This document shows positions 35,801 to 46,790 of a DNA stretch of 64,000 nucleotides, in pieces. Within the stretch, counting starts at the first letter, position 1. Each line of letters opens with the position of its first letter. The DNA comes from Calvatia gigantea (Eukaryota; Basidiomycota; Agaricomycetes; Agaricales; Lycoperdaceae): positions 2,294,001 to 2,358,000 of the forward strand of contig JACAAK010000014.1 of NCBI GenBank assembly GCA_025093985.1. Direction: 5' to 3'. A model generated the notes under the pieces. That model was not told the DNA's origin. It made no database searches and was given only the letters and a program-made list of their open reading frames with translations. Made by a program: the position numbers and the translations under genes.

Positions 35801-38562
35801 AGCTAAGCTCCCGGATGCTGTTGTCCATGACACCTAGGCTCCTCCCTCATTGTTTCCCGCCATCACCCCGTTCTTCCCACACCTCCCCTGCTCACTGGGC
35901 CCCGTCGTTGCCGCCGTTATTGCTGCCACTGCCACCCCACCAGTGTCCCCACCACCATCACCGCCCTATCACGACGGCACATCCCAATCCGGCTCACGGA
36001 TCATTTGTGGATGCCCCTACCCAATTTTCCTGCGCCCTTGTCAATACTGTCTTCAACGATGAGCTCGAATATCCCTACCAAATCCCACTGATTTGGTGCA
36101 ATTGATTTGATGTATTAGATGTATATAGTATGGGGTGTAGGATGTACAATAAATAATTGATTAACCAGTGAAAATGAAGTGTTTTAAGTGCAGAAGTGTC
36201 ATCACAAGAACCTTCTGCACAGGAATACACCGCCGTGTTCTCACTGGATACTTGCCTGATTCTGGTAGATATTTGTATAGGCTATCAGGATATACCAGAC
36301 CGCCTTCTACAGGATAGCATGGAGAGGTACAACAGCCATGATGACAATGAGGCATATTTTCTCAGTATTTCACTTATATCTTCTTGTATGTTTTATATTT
36401 TTTGATTATAAATACCTTTCCAGAAAGGCGGGTTAGGTAGGAGTGAAATGCAATAAGTCTCATAGAGATAGACCGAGTTTCTGAGGAGTTATAGATGAAA
36501 TAAGACAGGATTTCATGACAGATCAATGTGAGGATCATGATACACCTTCATCTTTGATGTTCACGTCACCTTCAGCACTATGTTCCCCATATCTTTTCAA
36601 TGCCTCGGTATATCCACAAACAATTTTTTGCGCTCGATAGGAGCTGTTTAACTGTATTATAATGCAAAGGGAGGTGTAGAGAATAAATTTATTTGTAAAG
36701 GTATGACGGAAATGCTGAGAAAGATTGCTTCATCACTATCATGGCCATTATACTCCTCTACCCTATCCCATGGAAGGCGGTCTGGTATATCCTGATAGCC
36801 TATACAAATATCTACCAGAATCAGGCAAGTATCCAGTGAGAACACGGCGGTGTATTCCTGTGCAGAAGGTTCTTGTGATGACACTTCTGCACTTAAAACA
36901 CTTCATTTTCACTGGTTAATCAATTATTTATTGTACATCCTACACCCCATACTATATACATCTAATACATCAAATCAATTGCACCAAATCAGTGGGATTT
37001 GGTAGGGATATTCGAGCTCATCGTTGAAGACAGTATTGACAAGGGCGCAGGGAAAATTGGGTAGGGGCATCCACAAATGATCCGTGAGCCGGATTGGGAT
37101 GTGCCGTCGTGATAGGGCGGTGATGGTGGTGGGGACACTGGTGGGGTGGCAGTGGCAGCAATAACGGCGGCAACGACGGGGCCCAGTGAGCAGGGGAGGT
37201 GTGGGAAGAACGGGGTGATGGCGGGAAACAATGAGGGAGGAGCCTAGGTGTCATGGACAACAGCATCCGGGAGCTTAGCTGGTAGCTGCTCAGTGGAGTA
37301 CTTTCTCGTACAAGATTTTCGTACTAAGTTGGGCCCAATTTCTGTCCTATGATGGAAAAGGGCTAAACCACTCTAATTAGAGGGGTACCAGCTATGGTAA
37401 TACCCCTCTAATAAGACCGGTTATTCGGTATTCTTAGGTGGCTGGCCTGGACGCCGGGGTGTTATCTTATACCAATTAACATCCATTATTAAGCTTACCA
37501 TAAGTGTATCCAACTTGGGAAGAGGATATCCGACATTGAATACCTTTTTGTACAAGGGCAGGGTAGCCTTCCTGACGTCAAGCGCAAATTGGGCCTGGTG
37601 GACGTGTTCCGCGGTTGCTAGAAAGTTTCAAAGCGTCAATGAACACCAGCAGTTGATAGGAAGAGGTATTGACTGTAGATGCGCAAAGGAAGTTTCTTTC
37701 CACTCAAGGGAAGAACCACGGAATCCTCCAGATATTCAAAGTGACCATTGGCGTATGCGACAATATAGGAAGACACGGGCGGAGTGGTTTCAAATTTGGT
37801 AATCTTCCATTCTCCATCTCTCAATCCAGAGAACAGGGACTGGTACACAGGATCCCCGGCGGTTACCTTATAATTCGGTGTAATGGCTTCTTCCGCAATA
37901 ACGGGCATGTTACTAAGGTTGGTGGTGTCCACACGGGAGACTAGAGCGATGGCGAAGGCGGCCTTGAGCAAAGGTTCGTCCCAGCAAGGGAAGGCTTTAC
38001 GAGCAGTAGTAGGCTAAAGAAACTTCTCAACCATGATACGAAATGGACTTCAAAACTTTGCGTCCCGTACCTCAAATTGGGTCAAGGTGTAATATCTAGT
38101 CTTTCCGTCTTTCTCATACGCGGATTTGTAGTAACCCATCAGACTTCCAGTGAGTTGGCCTTTGAAGGCTACTTTGAGCGAAGCCTTCGATCCAGCCGGG
38201 AGAACGGTATTGAACCTATAGACAACCCGCTCCGAGGTGTTGTCAAGCGCCTGTGGAACAGGCTTACAGCCCGTGCTGGCTCGGTGGTGGCGAGTTCAAG
38301 AGGGCTCACACTCTCCCAAGATCCAAATCCGAATAGTTGAGGGCAATACGGTCTGTTGGTTGTTCAACGTTTAAACTAATACAATGTTGAGCATTGTCTG
38401 GTCGTCGGGGGATGAAGCTTTAAGGACTGACTCAATACGAACGAAGCCTTCGAAAGACTGAATTTCGAGGTCCGTCTTAATAGTGACGTCGTAATGAATC
38501 GGTTTCACATTAGTCGGGAGGCGATATTCATCAGAGGCTGGGGGTGTTACGAGGGAACCCAT
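32880..38562 (-). CDS. M1-family zinc aminopeptidase (Ape2/Aap1 type)
   Basis: Reading from 38562: YRLPTNVKPIHYDVTIKTDL, TGSLMGYYKS, KAFPCWDEP-type region and LKAAFAIALVSRVDTTNLS. The exopeptidase motif GAMENWGLITGRTNAF is at about 35570-35520. The zinc site CHEVAHMW lies at about 35465-35440, with NEGFATL following after an intron. The ERAP1-like C-terminal domain follows (GTTGVCK... region near 34340, WWENEQIVDQL, YFRGLSSNLKLRKAL), ending near SKYNLALAQSLDSIRA at about 32910-32880. The enzyme removes N-terminal residues from peptides. The last exon border is unclear. A 1801 bp transposon lies at one intron/exon border (35640-37440). One extra base near 33351 breaks the frame. The gene may still be functional if the transposon is spliced out. 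Confidence 0.88.
35632..35639. repeat. Target-site duplication of the fold-back element, left copy (partner 37441-37448)
   Basis: ACTGGCCT here and GCTGGCCT at 37441-37448 directly abut the inverted termini. On the minus strand the copies contain the 3' splice site AG|GCCAG of an M1 aminopeptidase intron. Confidence 0.85.
35640..37440. mobile_element. Palindromic (fold-back) DNA transposon with long inverted repeats
   Basis: The ends are CACCTAA(A)GAATACCG in inverted orientation. The two arms, 35640 to about 36310 and 37440 to about 36772, are near-identical reverse complements, and weaker similarity continues to about 36400/36670. A non-palindromic centre of roughly 270 bp remains. Flanks carry nCTGGCCT at 35632-35639 and 37441-37448, an 8 bp target duplication with one mismatch, as in hAT-type insertions. 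Each arm encodes a 69-75 codon open frame (MSSQEPSAQEYTAVF...). No transposase was recognised, so it is probably non-autonomous. Confidence 0.9.
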
Positions 38563-39678
38563 GTCGGTAGACGAGCAGTGTCACGATTGAGATGAAAGGG
38601 TGGATGTGCGGTACAGATAAGATAATGGCAGTTGGTGAGATTATGTGGACGTGCTCCTACTTACTCTGCTGACTTCTGAGTAATTTTATCATTGCAGGCA
38701 TGTGACGCGTCTGAATTGCAGTAGTGATACAAAATCTCGACCCTATGGACATCTGGGATGCACGATCTTGGTTGTTGGACGCACAGCCAAAGGGATTGCT
38801 AGGTTTTTACACCATAGTTGAGTACTTGAGTTCGCTTCCGGAAACGCACGTATTCGATGGACCAGCTTTAAATAGGCGAAGCCATGTGTGAGACTTTCCT
38901 CACGATGACCTACGATGCCATACGTTCTAACCGCATTCATTCATAAACTTTACCGACCCTTACGGAGTACGGTTCAAAAACCTTCAATGACAGGTACCAA
39001 CCCTGATTTTTTACAATCTTCCTCCTGCTTAGGGCTGCTTAGAGCCGAGTTACTTATTCAAACTGGGCAAATGATTTCATAAGACTCCGTCACTCCGTTT
39101 CCAGAAAAGTCGTCGATGCCGTTTACTGTCCAAACCCCGTAAAATGATGTTTTCCTAGTACGCGGTCTTCCACGACACTCTCGGACCAATCAACTTTTCG
39201 GAGAAAACATGGCGTGGATAACATGTCCTGTGATCAGCTGGTTCACCTCTTGGTGAGGCGGGTTGGTCCTTCCTGAGGCCGTATCGGTGGCAGAGTCAAG
39301 CCCGCCACTGGGCTACCATTGCTCAGGCGCCGCATCGCCAAGTCGAGGTCTCTCATGCTAATAATGTTGACATACCAACAGGCAGCCGCAAGCAGCTTTC
39401 CCTGTGGCTCGACCGCCGGCTGTTTCCATCCTTCAATTTAATCACCAGCGCGAAAAAAAAATTCAATAAATAAGGGCAAGATTACCTGACAATGATTACG
39501 GCTTTGAATTTATTACTTTCCCAACCGTTGCCCTGCAATGGCACAGAGGGTACGGGGTACGTACGGAAATCTGGGCCTGTGAAAGTCCCCAGTAGCTTCT
39601 CTATATGCTACCACTGTCTCCTCTTCTGCCCGGTGTGGCTTCATTGCAAACTGTGGGGACTACCTGCCACTATCGATT
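38563..39678. other. Intergenic region between divergent genes
   Basis: No supported gene. An open frame beginning at 39492 has no recognisable content upstream of the 7-helix protein start. The region holds the aminopeptidase promoter (left) and the promoter of the membrane protein (right). Confidence 0.45.
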
Positions 39679-41247
39679 ATGGATGCTGCAGTCTTGGATG
39701 GCGGCACACTAGCACTCCTTTACCAACTCAAAACATTAGAGGTACTTCCTTCCACCTTCCATCGTGTTTTGGCGTCTCACAAACGGCTACTTTCGGTCTC
39801 AGTACTTCAGAAGTGAGTTCAACAATCGGTCAAATAAGCAGGTGTTGATCCCAAAATTTCAGCTGCGATCGTTACTCTGTTCTTCTACGACTACATTACC
39901 AACCTCCGGAGAGAGGTAGGCGTCGGATCCTAGGGCATTCACGTTCGCACGATTAACCATCCTTCATTGTCGCAGATAACCACCATTTGGATTGGGAAAT
40001 GGACCACCCTCAATTTTCTCTACACCTTCTCTCGCTATGTCCCTTTCGTCAATTTCATTAGTATGGTGCTGAGTGAGTTTTCTTTTGGGATAACATGACA
40101 GCGTGCTCAAGACGTCCCAAGTTATCTTGGTCGATATTGACGTAGGTTAACTCCTTTGTTTCTCAAGTGGTTGACGTTCGTCACTCAAGAACCATCAGCC
40201 CAAGCTTTGCATACCTATGTTCCACGTTAGCATGTGTGAGTTTTCATCGTTCACACGTTGCTCTCTTCAGCTAAATAGCTACAGGGACGTCGAGTATCGG
40301 GATTTCCGTCGCGGAAGGTGTGTTTTGTGAGCTGTCTCGCCTACTGCTTTTATGACCTGCGCCGCAGCATGCTTCTGTCTCCGTGCCTATGCCCTATGGG
40401 GCGCCTCTCGATCCGTTGGAATTTTCTTAATTGCCTTATTCTCTGTATGTTTCCCCTCATATTTCTCAATGGTCTGGCTTGAAATACTTCGCCAGAGTAT
40501 GGTGATTGTCGGCTCGGTCATTGACGGCTTTATGGCTGCTTCCGCTAGCAGTGGGTTGTATGCCGGTTATTCACTTGCATTGGTTTCTCATTAGCGACGG
40601 CAGTAATTCAGGCACCCGTCATAGTTCCAGGGTTGATGCCGCAGTGCGTCCTTCACCTGGAAGCAGGAAACTACTCAATATACGGGTGGATCATCCTCAT
40701 GGTGGTTGACACAAGTGGGTCTTTAGATGATATCCCCCGCTATTGCTAACAAAATTGACAGTCTTGATTTCGATGATCGGATATGCTAAAATCCGAATAT
40801 ATCCGTCATTCAACATCAATCGGAATACCCTCCTCCACCAGATATATCGTGACGCTATCATATATTTCTTCTGCAATTTATGTACGTATGAAGTCGTAGC
40901 TTCTCGTCACCGGGCTTACTGAGAAGAACAGCCATATCCGTCGGTGTCCGTCATCTTATATTTTATAGCCCCAGGACCCATTAAAGCAGTTTCATCCATG
41001 TTCGTTTTCTTACACCCTTTACCATCCCCTTCTGATTCTGACTATAACCATTCACGTATTTTTTCCCTCCAGCTTCGGTCTGACAATGTTCAGCATTCTG
41101 TCATGCAAGGTCATGCTCCAACTGCGGGAATACGGAAACAGTCACTTTCTAGATCAGGATATTAGTAGTGTGTACCAGGGCACGATATCCTCGTTGCGTT
41201 TCACAGGCAGGAGATCGAATGTAAATACGAGCCTACCAGAGGAATAG
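39679..41247 (+). CDS. Seven-helix membrane protein of the fungal DUF6533 type
   Basis: The start (39679) encodes MDAAVLDGGTLALLYQLKTLE, followed by a 10-base microexon (39803-39812). The diagnostic segment comes next: VTLFFYDYITNLRRE, then TTIWIGKWTTLNFLYTFSR. Further hydrophobic exons carry CAAACFCLRAYALWGASRSV, IQAPVIVPGLMPQCV, LISMIGYAKIRIY and an RDAIIYFFCNL helix. The tail is MFSILSCKVMLQLREYGN to LPEE, ending at 41247. These proteins are common in mushrooms, have about seven transmembrane helices, and their function is unknown. Exon joins in the middle (40080-40350 and 40890-41070) are not fully resolved. Confidence 0.75.
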
Positions 41248-42975
41248 TCAACGCCCATATTCCAAGTGTCTAGTGACTTTCGTGTTCCGTCTCAAGCCCC
41301 GAGGATAAGTATAAGTGAGGAATAACACAGACATTGTGTTGTCCAAATTGGAAGGGTTGTGAAAACGGGGAACGTTCGGGGTGAACCTCGTGCTTCGCTC
41401 AATCAGTCGAGTTGGATATTCGAGCTCCCCGCGATCCACACGGAATCAATGGTAGAACAAAGGGCGAAGGGCAGTAGAGGACCTCTCATCTCATGAGAGG
41501 AGAGAAAGCCGGTTCGGAGGTTCGGCCAAATTTCGAGCCTCGAGGGGTGAGAGGTTTGTAATTTGGAAAAAACCCGACTGGCGGGGCGCGAGCCAAAGTT
41601 CTGTAGGGAACGGCAATTCAGTTTTTGTTAAGTTTGTTTGGGTTTGTTTTTTGGGGGGTAAGTTGCTTTGACCAACCAGACATGTCTGACAGGTAACATT
41701 AGATGGGAGGGAGTGCTGGAGTTTGGAGACTAAACAAGGAAGACGGAATGGCTGCTGGTCGCAAGTATCATGGCACCATCCGCAGCATGTCTTGGCGAAT
41801 CGTTGTTCGTCTTGTATCTGATCACGGTTGAGAAACGAGGCACTATGGGCACCTCCGCCAACAGAAAAATTGTGCAGAAGTTAAGTTCAAGTTCCTGCTT
41901 AGTCAAGTCGACGCAACTCCAGGGCGATCTCAAGGCATTCACCAAGTGCCGCTCCAGCGACATGAATGACAAAGTCAAGTTGAACGATAACCAGTCCAGG
42001 GCCCCCGCGTAGTGGGCGTTCAATGAGGCTGGGAGAACGTTGACAGTCGACTTTTGGTTGAGGGATTGAATGCTGGGCAAGGTCCGAACAAGGTCGCAGC
42101 AGAGGAGCTGCATCAGTGGAGGTTAGCAGGTGGGAAGGTGCTACCTGGAGGTAGTTGTAGGGTATGAGGCAATTATGGCGGTTGAAGGTCTCATGGAACT
42201 TCAGGTAGACCAGGGAATGGGGGTCGGCCAGACGCAGTGGTTATCTGAAAAATGCGCTCTGTCATCACATTGGTCCCAAGGTACCCCGTTTTTAGATTCA
42301 CGCCGTTTCGTATCCAGGCATTCGTAGTACAGAATCGCGATGTGCCCATTGACTTGGCTTGATGTTTTCCATTCATCGCTGCGAGTGGGGCAACGAGACG
42401 CGCTCTTGCGAAATTGGTAAGCCTCACCTTCATGGTCACCTCCTATCCCACACCAAGTGTCTGGTTCAGACACATGGGATCCCATGATCATATGCGTATC
42501 GTTAGAATGTTTAAGTGCCAGTAAAATCGTTGCTTTGCCTCTTGCTCACCGGGTAGGAAGTTCACTGGCAGGTAGCGAAGCCTGTGGTTCAGGAAGTTAG
42601 GGCCTTGTAAATCCTCGTTCGGGATATTCGGAGATGACCTTGTGCCATCCTCAGACACTATAACACCAAGTACCTTACTTAAACCGTAAGTCGGGGTTAT
42701 TGGTGCCCGGATTATGCGCTCAAAACTCAACGCAATGGCCTCAAAACAGATGTAACAATGAGTTTAAAACTTGCCCACTAGTATTGCCGCGCAGGTTCGA
42801 ATAATCTAGCTCCGATAATTCTAGGTCATGCTACCTACTTAACTATGAGGGTGTAATCCCGATTTCTATCCGTCTTATGAAAATGTCATGCCTGAGCACA
42901 TTGTTCCGCAGAAGAAATTCAGCCTGTGTGATGGCTATGTTAGGGTCTAAAACCCCCCACAAACTGTTGTCCGCC
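41248..42975. other. Region without a confident gene
   Basis: Minus-strand open frames at 42113-41730 (127 codons), 42730-42488 and 42491-42201 are longer than background but show no family motif. Donor-like GTGACCAT near 42440 hints that the last two could be exons of an unknown minus-strand gene. The evidence is too weak to call it. Confidence 0.3.
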
Positions 42976-42979
42976 CTAT

Positions 42980-43586
42980 TCGGTATCAGCCGGAGCGCAC
43001 AGCGTCAAGGGGAAAGAGGTCTCACCTGTATATGAGCCTGCGGAGGGGCGCCGGGTGACTGCAAAACAAGACTCAGGATCTTTCGCGCGAGCGATTGGCG
43101 CGACGTACTGAAAAATATAACTCACAGCAATATTAAATTGATTCCCATCATTGACGTAGGGCGGAGGCGGCCCAAGATACTCGGAACAGTCTTGTACGCG
43201 GTGAGGAGGAGCTCCGCCCAAGCTCTGTTCGTACATTCTTAGACCTCCAACCGGGCTGTGAAGTGGTTTCGGGCCGCCGAAAGGCCTGCGAAGCCACCCG
43301 GTCCTCTGGTAACTTTCAAGTTGTCCGGCCTGTCGCCGGGAAACCGCAAAAATACGGGGGCACCTCCGACAGCATAACGGCAGAAGGCAAATTAAAAACA
43401 CGAAAAAAATCCCGCCTGTAAATGAGCCGAATTAGATTGATTGGGGTTAACGGTGGGTTCGACGGATTTCAGAATTGATAGCGTACTAACAATGCTGCCA
43501 GTGGCGATATAACCAACGCGAGTATACCTATGACACAGGACGTAATCCGCACCCACTGTAGAGCATGAAACGGGAGCGGAGGACAT
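42980..43586 (-). CDS. Small RCR-like single-helix protein with PY motif
   Basis: Exon 1 (43586 to about 43491) encodes a short Cys/Tyr-containing extracellular-like segment, MSSAPVSCSTVGADYVLCHR. After an intron with a GTTAGT donor comes a hydrophobic helix (FLICLLPLCC), an Arg-rich stop-transfer and a YQRTGW segment. A C-terminal PPPPY motif follows (GPPPPYV). This plan matches fungal RCR-type proteins, whose PY motifs recruit Nedd4-family ubiquitin ligases to control membrane cargo. One base appears to be missing in the A/T run at 43403-43409. A further donor (GTGAGA near 43022) suggests another 3' exon that was not located. Confidence 0.6.
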
Positions 43587-43639
43587 AGTCGTTCACTGCA
43601 GGGTTGAGAGTGAAACAGTCACCAGCAAGAGGGGAAATA

Positions 43640-45815
43640 CCTACTGCAGCTAATGACGTCAGACGCCCAGTTGACTGTTATGCAGATCAAAGTCAGGTTG
43701 ACCAGTTCTGATACCACGTCCGTCCTCGCTATGTAATGCGTACGCTTTGTGAGTCCCAGGAGCACACTGAAGAGGGAGATTACGGCTAGGTGCACGAGCA
43801 CGTCGGCGTCCGTCCGACGTTGTTCTTGACCAAAGGGATTGGGTTGGAAAGAGCGGGTAGGAGTGGAGATCACGAAAATGATGAGACAACGGGACAGAGG
43901 ATAAATTTGTTCCGAAGGCTCGGAACGATGAGAGAAGGGTCCGGAGAGGTGTCGAGAGCGACTACTGAACGTTCGGAAGGCGGCGTTTACGATTGCGTGG
44001 CGATTCGGTGTCGAGACGAGAGAGAGAAGAGAGAAAGAGAGATAGATTAGAGAAATAGGCTAGAGACAGAGACTTCGAGTCGAAACTTGGCTAATTCGTA
44101 GCTACCTGACTACAACAAAGTATACAGGTTTTTATAGAGGAGAATGGTGGGCTGTGCGCCCGAATTACAAAGAGTAGAATGTAAATTTTAGAGAGAGAAC
44201 AAAGAAAAACATACTAGCGGGGATGAAAACGGGCCGGAAGCTCATTCTATGAGGTTCTAAATTATGAGAAACGTAGAAAGAGTATAATAAGTGAATAGAA
44301 AAGCGGTCCGTAAGTTTTTTAGAGTCGGAAATGAGAAGTACAGGCGGGCGAGGTGGAGTTCGGAGGTTGGAGCTTCCGTGGTCGGGACTTCCGAATTAGG
44401 AAATCGTGTATGATCCGGACTTCTGGATGGCTCGGAAATGGGATTTTCGGGGTCGGTGTCTTGGTCATCGTTCTCGGAAGTGAAAGGCGTCGTCGGTGAA
44501 GTGGAGTAGTGGGAGGAGGACGCGTACATGACACTTTTCAGTGTCAGGTGCCGTCCGATCTCCACAACACATACTCTCCCGGTTAGAAACTCTCTCAAGT
44601 CGAGTGATCGACGGATTGCCCTTCGTCGCTGGAAGGACCAACCCCCAAATGTCCCTGTTCGTGCTCACGACAAGTTTATATGCGGTGCCATCGTAGCATA
44701 CCGAAGACATGGTTGTGTATGCTTTACCTGAGAAAGGTGCGACCAGAAAGGTTTGCGACTGGGAAAATCTTCTAGCCGAAGTTCCACCAGTCCAACACTA
44801 GGATATTCAGGTTCCGAGAGACCGTGGGGCTTCACTTCTCCTCTTCGATCAATACACAAGATTCTGTCGTCGCCAATTAGATACATTTTGTCCTAGACGC
44901 GAGGTTAGCTTCGATAATGGGGTGGATTTTACAAGATCCGCATACAATTGGTCCGTACCCTGCGGAGAAACGTGTTCGCAAGACTCTGCCTATGGAACAC
45001 TGTTCCCACCAAAATATCTCGATACAGAAAAAACCGAAAAGCGACATCGTGCACGTTACCAAATGTCGCCCTAACGTAAGGGACGAGCAAAATAGCCGGG
45101 GATGGAATAGAGGTGAGCGGTTCCGCAGCCAAAGAATCACTGTCCTCCAGTTTGACTTGCCACACGTCCAAACCACCCGCGTCCAAACCCAATGGAACGA
45201 TCGTGCTCTGCAGAATCAGGCGTGAGCGCTATGGGAACCCTGTTTGCGGTCTGTGCCCCCACCTTTTCCATGCACGGCAAGCTTAAACTCCAACCTTGAC
45301 GCTTCCCGGTCCACATAAACTCCGAGTATATCGGGGCACTGAGAAGACTCTCGGGGGTCATTGAATGGTTGGACGAGAGGGACCCGCTTGGGATAGTCAT
45401 AGTAACAAACGGAGCCATTCCCATAGCCTACAAATCTGGTCGACAACGAGCCGTTCTCGGATCCACGCACGCAGTTCGTCCGTCCCCAGGCTGTTGGTAG
45501 CTCCGTTTTCTGGGAGATAGCGGTGAAAATGTCGCGCTAGTGTGAGCCAAACAACGTGAGCCTCCGTCGACTCGCGCAGTTTCTTACAAGTCTGGTAGTT
45601 AATCACCATTTGTGTCTTACGAAGATGCTGATGCTCACTAGTGCTCACTTGTTGTAGTGAGAAAATATCCACGAAAATCCGCCTACGACGCAATTTCTGG
45701 AATAATTTCTGATGGGAGGTCATGGAGGGTTGTTCTACGAGGGAGAAACACCGGCAAAGAAACTTGGAATCTATGAGGGTGTTTTTTTTTTCAACTCATG
45801 ACAAGTATCCTCCAT
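43640..45815 (-). pseudogene. F-box family copy interrupted by a solo LTR
   Basis: Read on the minus strand, F-box sequence is near 45725-45650, then KKLRESTEAHVVWLTLARH (about 45580-45530) and DELRAWIRERLVVDQI. Compared with the intact copy about 80 bases are then missing before VCYYDYPKRVPLVQPFND. Later exons give DVWQVKLEDSDSLAAE, LIGDDRILCIDRRGEVK and YDGTAYKLVVSTNRDIWGLV. After ESMC the frame is cut by a 799 bp LTR and resumes as APGTHKAYALHSEDGRG (about 43760-43710). Several further frame shifts exist. It is a clear pseudogene with a datable insertion. Confidence 0.88.
43768..44566. mobile_element. Solo LTR, 799 bp, with ACAC target duplication
   Basis: On the plus strand it begins TGAAGAGGGAG and ends GATCTCCACA (TG...CA termini). 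It is flanked by ACAC at 43764-43767 and 44567-44570. Removing it and one ACAC restores alignment with the intact F-box gene at its CVPGIRKAYAL segment. The interior has a purine-rich AGAGAGAGA tract and no protein coding. It is unrelated to the 623 bp LTR family. Confidence 0.85.
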
Positions 45816-46054
45816 GGGTACAACGATCCACGGAAGGGTGATCCAACGTCCAGTGCAACCTCGTGACTGATACTAAGTACCTGACTGGTGTCACGGCTCA
45901 TGCGTTAAAACGTTAACATTTGGTACGCCCAGAATGGCTCTGATGCTGCAGGGGCTTTTGTCACGTGTGAATCCGGGGCATGAGTCGGGCGACATGACTC
46001 GATGGTTGGACGGGGCTTAAGTACACCCCGAGAGTAAGCTGAGCGTGCTCTCGA

Positions 46055-46790
46055 ATGGCTAGTGACCAACTCCCTCCTTTGCTTGGCGATGACACAGGCA
46101 GGTATCGAGTTTTAGGACACAGTGGTAAGCTCGGAGGCTTTCTGTGATTGCTGCATCACGTCTCAAAACCAATCATAGGAACGGGAAAGGTAATGAGGTT
46201 CCTTCCTGGTCACTCAGCGTCCTTCACCAAAGAATAGAGTACGCTTTCCGCGGCTTTAGCAAAGGAGCTTGGAGTTGCGTACATCTCGTTGGACAAGTTG
46301 AATTGGAATCCTGGCTGGCAAGAGACGCCAGCAGATGAGTTGAAGGTCCGTGTCCAGGAAGCGCTCGACAAAAATCCACAAGGGTGGGTAGTTGATGGTA
46401 ACTACACCCGCAAAGTCGGTGCGATAGTCCAGGTCAACGCGACGGATATTATCTGTAAACTTCAGCCTCCCGACACCTGGCCTTTTCTGACAGGACATGC
46501 TTGCAGGGCTTGATCCACCATTGGTGCTGTACTTCCCCCGCCTCGTTAGGCGAACGCTGCGAAGATTGATCTACCGGAACGATCTATGTAGCCCAGGTTG
46601 TCAGGAGAGCATTAAATCCACGTTATTCTCGACAGAGAGCATTTTGCTGTGGTGTCCTGCACATCATGCTGTAGTACGTCGCCGGTATCGGGAAGTGATG
46701 GGCAGGGTTGGTTTAGGGACTGGATCAGACATCGCACGAAGACGCATGCGAAGGCTTGGTAGGTGGGGCGGAGAGTTGAAAGCTTGGTGA
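46055..46790 (+). CDS. P-loop kinase related to adenylate kinases
   Basis: Four exons, 46055-46124, 46179-46189, 46238-46454 and 46507-46790, give 193 residues with no frame break. The Walker A loop GHSGTGKS is split over three exons; the middle one is an 11-base microexon (GAACGGGAAAG). After it come AKELGVAYISLDKLNWNPGW, GWVVDGNYTRK, then WLDPPLVLYFPRLVRRTLRR and a C-terminal LGRWGGELKAW. This is the fungal adenylate-kinase-like ('topology modulation') family. The nucleotide or other substrate is unknown. The start was chosen because MASDQLPPLLGDDTGRYRVLG runs straight into the P-loop. Confidence 0.85.

Noticed and set aside
35815..36105. Pro/His-rich open frames in the palindrome arms
   Set aside because: They are GC-rich repeats read by chance in two frames of each arm. 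Only the MSSQEPSAQEYTAVF frame keeps similarity after the arms diverge.
42191..42730. Possible minus-strand gene
   Set aside because: Open frames are only moderately long and no family motif or full exon chain could be built.
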